A DNA stretch of 64,000 nucleotides, taken from the NCBI GenBank assembly GCA_039105265.1, contig JAPFFF010000003.1, positions 806,001-870,000 on the forward strand, written 5' to 3'. The position numbers were made by a program, and so were the translations under genes. Below the pieces are notes generated by a model. That model saw only the letters and a program-made list of their open reading frames with translations, had not been told where the DNA came from and made no database searches. This DNA is from Tritrichomonas musculus (lineage: Eukaryota > Parabasalia > Tritrichomonadida > Tritrichomonadidae). Shown one piece after another: positions 60,889 to 64,000 of this stretch (position 1 is its first letter; the number at the start of each line of letters is the position of its first letter).

Positions 60889-61167
60889 TTTTTTTGCTTT
60901 TTCCTCATAAGCTACATAAGCTAACATTATTTTTTCCTTCATACTTTGTACTTCTTTTTTCTTTCTTTCACGATATGCCTTTTGCTGTTGTTTACGTGCT
61001 TCATTTCGTTCTTCAACAGTTGCATACTTTTGCTTTCTACCACGTTTTTCTGTTGTTTCAGTTTTTGCAGTATCAATATTTTTGAGGTTGTTGTTACTCT
61101 TGGACTTCTTCAACTTCTTGATGATAGCTGTTTCCTTGAACTCACCCAAATCTAAATTTTGGCTCAT
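60877..61167 (-). CDS. Maverick basic-region protein (bZIP-like or KYATVEE type)
   Basis: 96 residues from ATG 61167 (MSQNLDLGEFKETAIIKKLK). The longer frame from 61302 overlaps the divergent gene at 61244 and is rejected. The centre is strongly basic: RGRKQKYATVEERNEARKQQ, then QKAYRERKKKEV, like the G-R-P-R-K-Y-x-T-x-E-E-R-x-E-A-R motif seen in many mobile-element and viral proteins, with a bZIP-like basic region and a short helix after it. Probable DNA or RNA binder. The C-terminal VAYEEKAKKGSL is encoded by degenerate and last units of the 19 bp minisatellite, so the end of the protein varies with array length. Confidence 0.65.
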   Translation of the reverse strand: MSQNLDLGEFKETAIIKKLKKSKSNNNLKNIDTAKTETTEKRGRKQKYATVEERNEARKQQQKAYRERKKKEVQSMKEKIMLAYVAYEEKAKKGSL

Positions 61168-61226
61168 GATTTCATTCGAGAAAAAAAATTGAATTATTTT
61201 TGAAAATTGAATATTCGCAAACAAAA

Positions 61227-61236
61227 TCACTTCATT
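61227..61236 (+). promoter_or_regulatory. Initiator pair of the 123-residue Maverick gene
   Basis: TCACTTCATT holds two overlapping Inr matches 8-15 nt before the ATG at 61244. Confidence 0.5.
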
Positions 61237-61243
61237 TTTTAAA

Positions 61244-61615
61244 ATGTCGCGTTCTGGAAATGACTTCAAAGAATTCCAAAAACAGCAAAAGCTAGCTATC
61301 AAAAATGCTCATGTTGAAATAGCCAATGCTATTAAAGAGGTGATATTTCTGTTCAACCAAAAAATAATAAACTCGACATCATCTAATGTCTGCACCATCT
61401 ATGACCCTTTGATACAAGCAAACATGAACAAGATTGCTGAAGCACTTACTCAAATGAATCTCACTACCTGCGAGGTTTTTCATAAAAAGATTCCTCAATC
61501 TACAACACCAAAATCTATTGGCTTTCACGTGCCTATAGTGCCTGACTCGCAAGAGACACAAGAAGAAGATGATGAAGATGAACAAGAAGCTTCATCTCCA
61601 AAAGACAAGGAGTAA
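61244..61615 (+). CDS. Maverick small helical protein, unknown (123 residues)
   Basis: Helical N-terminal two thirds (FKEFQKQQKLAIKNAHVEIA, NMNKIAEALTQMNLTTCEVF) and an acidic Ser/Glu C-terminal tail (EEDDEDEQEASSPKDKE). No family recognised. Starts 76 nt from the divergent ATG of the basic-region gene at 61167. Confidence 0.65.
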   Translation: MSRSGNDFKEFQKQQKLAIKNAHVEIANAIKEVIFLFNQKIINSTSSNVCTIYDPLIQANMNKIAEALTQMNLTTCEVFHKKIPQSTTPKSIGFHVPIVPDSQETQEEDDEDEQEASSPKDKE

Positions 61616-61668
61616 GAGTAAAAAAATAATTACTTCTAATTTTAAGTTTTTTTTATATATGTCTTTTT

Positions 61669-62193
61669 TTATACTATGCAATATTTTAAGCATACATGAT
61701 AATTATTAACAAGCTCATTATATTCTTTATTATATACTTGTTTCAAGTCAATGACTACCTCTCCATTATCTTTAATAATCTTAATAGCATCTATTTTTCT
61801 TATTGGATTGCTCTTAGTTGCACAACATCCAACATCTTCATTAAGTTGTACTTCAACCTCACTAACATGTAGTATTGCTTTGATGATGTTGCTAAGAGAT
61901 TCAATAGGTACTATGATGCATTTCTTTGATATAATGTTAGCTAGTAGTGCTTTGTCTTGATTAAGTAGTATTTGTGCATATGCTTCAAGTATAACATTAC
62001 GTACATCTGGTTCAACTTCAACAGGTTCAGTTTGCACTCCAATGTCTCTTGTAATAACAATGTCTTCCTTGCCATCATCTCTCTTATTAATAATAATGTT
62101 GTTGTTGATGTTTGATGTAGATGATGCAGCTGCTGATGGTTCTAAAGATACATTTGCTTGAACTCCATTGGTTGTACCCCTCTTCTTAATCAT
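61669..62193 (-). CDS. Maverick protein, unknown (174 residues)
   Basis: Low-complexity N-terminus (SLEPSAAASSTSNINNNIII), then a helical core (EAYAQILLNQDKALLANIIS, PIESLSNIIKAILHVSEVEV) with CC pair and C-terminal NNYHVCLKYCIV. Not recognised. First of four same-strand genes with spacers of 21, 24 and 27 nt. Confidence 0.65.
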   Translation of the reverse strand: MIKKRGTTNGVQANVSLEPSAAASSTSNINNNIIINKRDDGKEDIVITRDIGVQTEPVEVEPDVRNVILEAYAQILLNQDKALLANIISKKCIIVPIESLSNIIKAILHVSEVEVQLNEDVGCCATKSNPIRKIDAIKIIKDNGEVVIDLKQVYNKEYNELVNNYHVCLKYCIV

Positions 62194-62214
62194 TTAGGTT
62201 GGGAAAAAATAGGC

Positions 62215-62661
62215 TTAAAGTACTAAGTCTAGCTGTTCTCCAATAAACATGTCAAATGACTCAATTTGATATTTCTGCTTGAGAGCATCGATTTTTGGTT
62301 TATGACTTGTAGGAGCAGCTGCAATGGAGTAGTTGTAGTATTTGATTCCTTGATACTCTTGAGTGGTAGTGTTTCCATTTATGTAGAACTCTTCGAAATC
62401 TTCAGTTATTTTTCTCCTTGAGTTAGGCTTAATAAATATTGAGTCAAGATCAAGTTCTTTGAGCTTATCTGGATAAAATCTGTGGCACTTGTCTTTTACC
62501 TTGATTGAGACATAGAGTACTTTGCCTAAATAACTCCATTCTCCTGTTTTCATTGGGTACTTGTCACAAAGTATCGAGAAATTACATTGTTTAGTATTTG
62601 GAGCACATTTTGCGCGAAGTTCATTGACATAGTCATAGACGTTTCTTGTTGTCATTTTCAT
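62215..62661 (-). CDS. Maverick protein, unknown (148 residues)
   Basis: Mixed alpha/beta composition: VYDYVNELRAKCAPNTKQCN, GEWSYLGKVLYVSIKVKDKC, then EYQGIKYYNYSIAAAPTS. I recognise no family. Lies between the 174- and 144-residue genes, which suggests co-expression with the capsid gene. Confidence 0.65.
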   Translation of the reverse strand: MKMTTRNVYDYVNELRAKCAPNTKQCNFSILCDKYPMKTGEWSYLGKVLYVSIKVKDKCHRFYPDKLKELDLDSIFIKPNSRRKITEDFEEFYINGNTTTQEYQGIKYYNYSIAAAPTSHKPKIDALKQKYQIESFDMFIGEQLDLVL

Positions 62662-62685
62662 CTGGATAAAAAATTCAATAAAAAA

Positions 62686-63120
62686 TTAATATATGTTATT
62701 TTGGGTAAAGATATGTTGGGTAGGTCCATATCGAATATCTTGTTTATTATATTCTCTTGCTCTACCTTGCATTGGTGGTTTCTCAGGCTTCTTAAGATAT
62801 TTTGGTAAGAGAGGTACTGGTCTATCTTTTTCACCTATATGTCGATAAAAACCACCATCTGTAATACTAACAGGAGGTTCACGAACAGGTTTGGTTATAT
62901 GTTCTCGAGTATCTGGAAATCTAACAGGGTCCTCATGTTCAATAATCTGGGTAGGTGGTCGATTAATATATGGGTTGAAGGTTACAGAATAAGTATTAGT
63001 ATTACTGAACACACCAAAATGTTGAAACTCTAAGTCCTTATTTTTCATGGTAGCTTCATTATACATCATACCTTCTCTTCCAACAATCTCAGCATGTGGG
63101 CTTCTATAATCATTCGACAT
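62686..63120 (-). CDS. Maverick Pro-rich small protein, unknown (144 residues)
   Basis: Pro/Arg-rich and little helical: NPYINRPPTQIIEHEDPVRF, KPVREPPVSITDGGFYRHIG, KYLKKPEKPPMQGRAREY. It sits 27 nt downstream of the capsid gene on the same strand. A virion accessory or cement-type role is possible but not shown. Confidence 0.65.
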   Translation of the reverse strand: MSNDYRSPHAEIVGREGMMYNEATMKNKDLEFQHFGVFSNTNTYSVTFNPYINRPPTQIIEHEDPVRFPDTREHITKPVREPPVSITDGGFYRHIGEKDRPVPLLPKYLKKPEKPPMQGRAREYNKQDIRYGPTQHIFTQNNIY

Positions 63121-63147
63121 TTTCTATAAAATAAAATATACATCTTT

Positions 63148-64000
63148 TTACTCAGGGGTTGTTAAATCATAAGGACCAATACGTACTGATGGTGGCATAC
63201 CATTAGGTCTAATTAAGATACTAATTGATATATCTGTTAATAAGCATAATAATGGAGGTGTATCTACTTCCTGTCTAAATGGATTATCTGCCTTTTGACT
63301 ACATATCAATTCGAAGTTAATAGGTGCAAGACTTGAAAGACCTTGTTGATATGTTCCATCTGTTTCAGTAGGAAGACCTATGAAGAATGAGGACCTATCA
63401 TTTGGATAATAGCCTGTTGTATTTTCATTATATTGATACTCATTCGCTAAACTTGCAATAACCTCTTTATTAAATCCATTTTGCTCTCCATTCATGTTCA
63501 TTGCATTCTGGCAATATTCGAGGAACTCTGGATACTTACCATTCGTACCAAATGCTTTAGCAGGAATATTATTGTAATTACCACAATTCATATGAAATGC
63601 TTCAAACATAGGATTCTTGAAGTATGTCTTATGCGTATGCTTGAGTGGGAATAAGCAAAACATACTATCTACAAAATTAGGTGTAATAGTAATAGTTGCT
63701 TTATCTTGTTCATTATTAAGAGGTCTTGTACAAGTGTAAAATGACATAATCTGTGTTGGGAATGTAAGTGGATGTTGTGGGTTAGCATATCTTTGAACAA
63801 GTGCTGTATATACAGATTCATGAATACCAAAACAAGGTATAATACTCGCACATTCTTCAATGGAATAATCAACAACACTCCAAGTTCTCCAATCACTGTA
63901 AATAGTTCGGTCAACTCTTGCCTTAGTATTGTTAGCTCCTGCGACTTCATATGCTCCTCCATGATTTTCACCAACAGGTGGAAGATTCTTGGGGTCATTA
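63148..64000 (-). CDS. Maverick major capsid protein, C-terminal part (5' end outside window)
   Basis: The frame is open from 64000 down to the stop at 63148, about 284 residues of a protein that in Polintons is roughly 500-650 long. The Met at 63747 is internal, because the same frame runs on upstream (AYEVAGANNTKARVDRTIYS, CFGIHESVYTALVQRYANPQ). Features: beta-rich with aromatic and Pro turns (PNFVDSMFCLFPLKHTHKTY, GGAYEV region) and a C-terminal strand ending ISILIRPNGMPPSVRIGPYD, as in double jelly-roll capsids. It is matched by the scrap at 12590-12716. A plausible frame in the other phase (63669-63998) is a shadow. Confidence 0.85.
   Translation of the reverse strand, partial: NDPKNLPPVGENHGGAYEVAGANNTKARVDRTIYSDWRTWSVVDYSIEECASIIPCFGIHESVYTALVQRYANPQHPLTFPTQIMSFYTCTRPLNNEQDKATITITPNFVDSMFCLFPLKHTHKTYFKNPMFEAFHMNCGNYNNIPAKAFGTNGKYPEFLEYCQNAMNMNGEQNGFNKEVIASLANEYQYNENTTGYYPNDRSSFFIGLPTETDGTYQQGLSSLAPINFELICSQKADNPFRQEVDTPPLLCLLTDISISILIRPNGMPPSVRIGPYDLTTPE

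Larger units (their letters stand above)
46000..64000. mobile_element. Maverick/Polinton element, one side (right end outside the window)
   Basis: Supported by a protein-primed family B DNA polymerase (55215-58499), the major capsid protein C-terminal part (63148-64000), a candidate minor capsid protein (54482-55222) and two giant structural genes. The left boundary is uncertain: it should lie between the LRR-kinase relic (ends about 45790) and the first gene (46266). The GC-rich stretch 46040-46260 with A/G runs and a repeated GAAACGGCACAGGTACC (about 46190 and 46231) is a candidate terminal region. Inverted-repeat ends cannot be tested because the other end is beyond 64000. Integrase, packaging ATPase and maturation protease are not seen and are expected further right. 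Confidence 0.88.

Noticed and set aside
63669-63998. 109-codon minus frame overlapping the capsid gene
   Set aside because: It is a different phase from the capsid frame, which is open to the window edge and has capsid-type sequence; the 109-codon frame is Leu-rich and shadow-like.

Overview
The window is eukaryotic and very AT-rich. It looks like a trichomonad (parabasalid) chromosome, most like Tritrichomonas or Trichomonas. Support: intronless genes; start codons about 5 to 25 nt downstream of an initiator-like TCAYT/TCATT motif; DUF3447/ankyrin and BTB-BACK-F5/8C protein families; multi-kinase-like proteins; mariner copies; and a large Maverick/Polinton. The species is inferred from family content and is not proven.

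Left third (1-20 kb): a branching-enzyme N-terminal fragment, a decayed DUF3447/ankyrin gene, an intact glycyl-tRNA synthetase, and an amino-acid transporter cut by two transposons (a 1.6 kb mariner with a frameshifted transposase, and a 656 bp hAT-like element with an 8 bp target duplication). Then come a degenerate coiled-coil gene built of 35-residue units, a rearranged Maverick remnant (capsid scrap plus a broken fibre-like gene that itself carries a 0.6 kb MITE), a homeodomain scrap and a 1.7 kb AT satellite.

Middle (20-46 kb): a 1944-residue type I membrane surface protein with 114 tandem copies of a 10-residue unit, a second DUF3447 pseudogene, tRNA-Asp(GTC), two nearly identical tRNA-Pro(TGG) genes, a long fold-back element beside a small MITE, and a zinc-knuckle repeat gene with a homopolymer frameshift. 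There are also relics of ribosomal protein P2, a BTB-BACK-F5/8C gene, a ketopantoate-reductase-like gene and an LRR-kinase-coiled-coil gene. The intact genes are a four-kinase-domain protein (one domain with all key motifs, three pseudokinase-like) and a sorbitol-dehydrogenase-like enzyme.

Right third (46-64 kb): one side of a Maverick/Polinton, cut by the window edge. It carries two giant fibre-like structural genes that share a module, a candidate penton-type minor capsid protein, a protein-primed family B DNA polymerase with an N-terminal Cys/His domain, a coiled-coil protein, several small unknown genes, a 13-copy 19 bp minisatellite, and the C-terminal part of the major capsid protein. 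Integrase, ATPase and protease are not in the window and would be expected to the right. Genes here are packed 16 to 30 nt apart, and the reading frames are intact, unlike most of the host sequence on the left.
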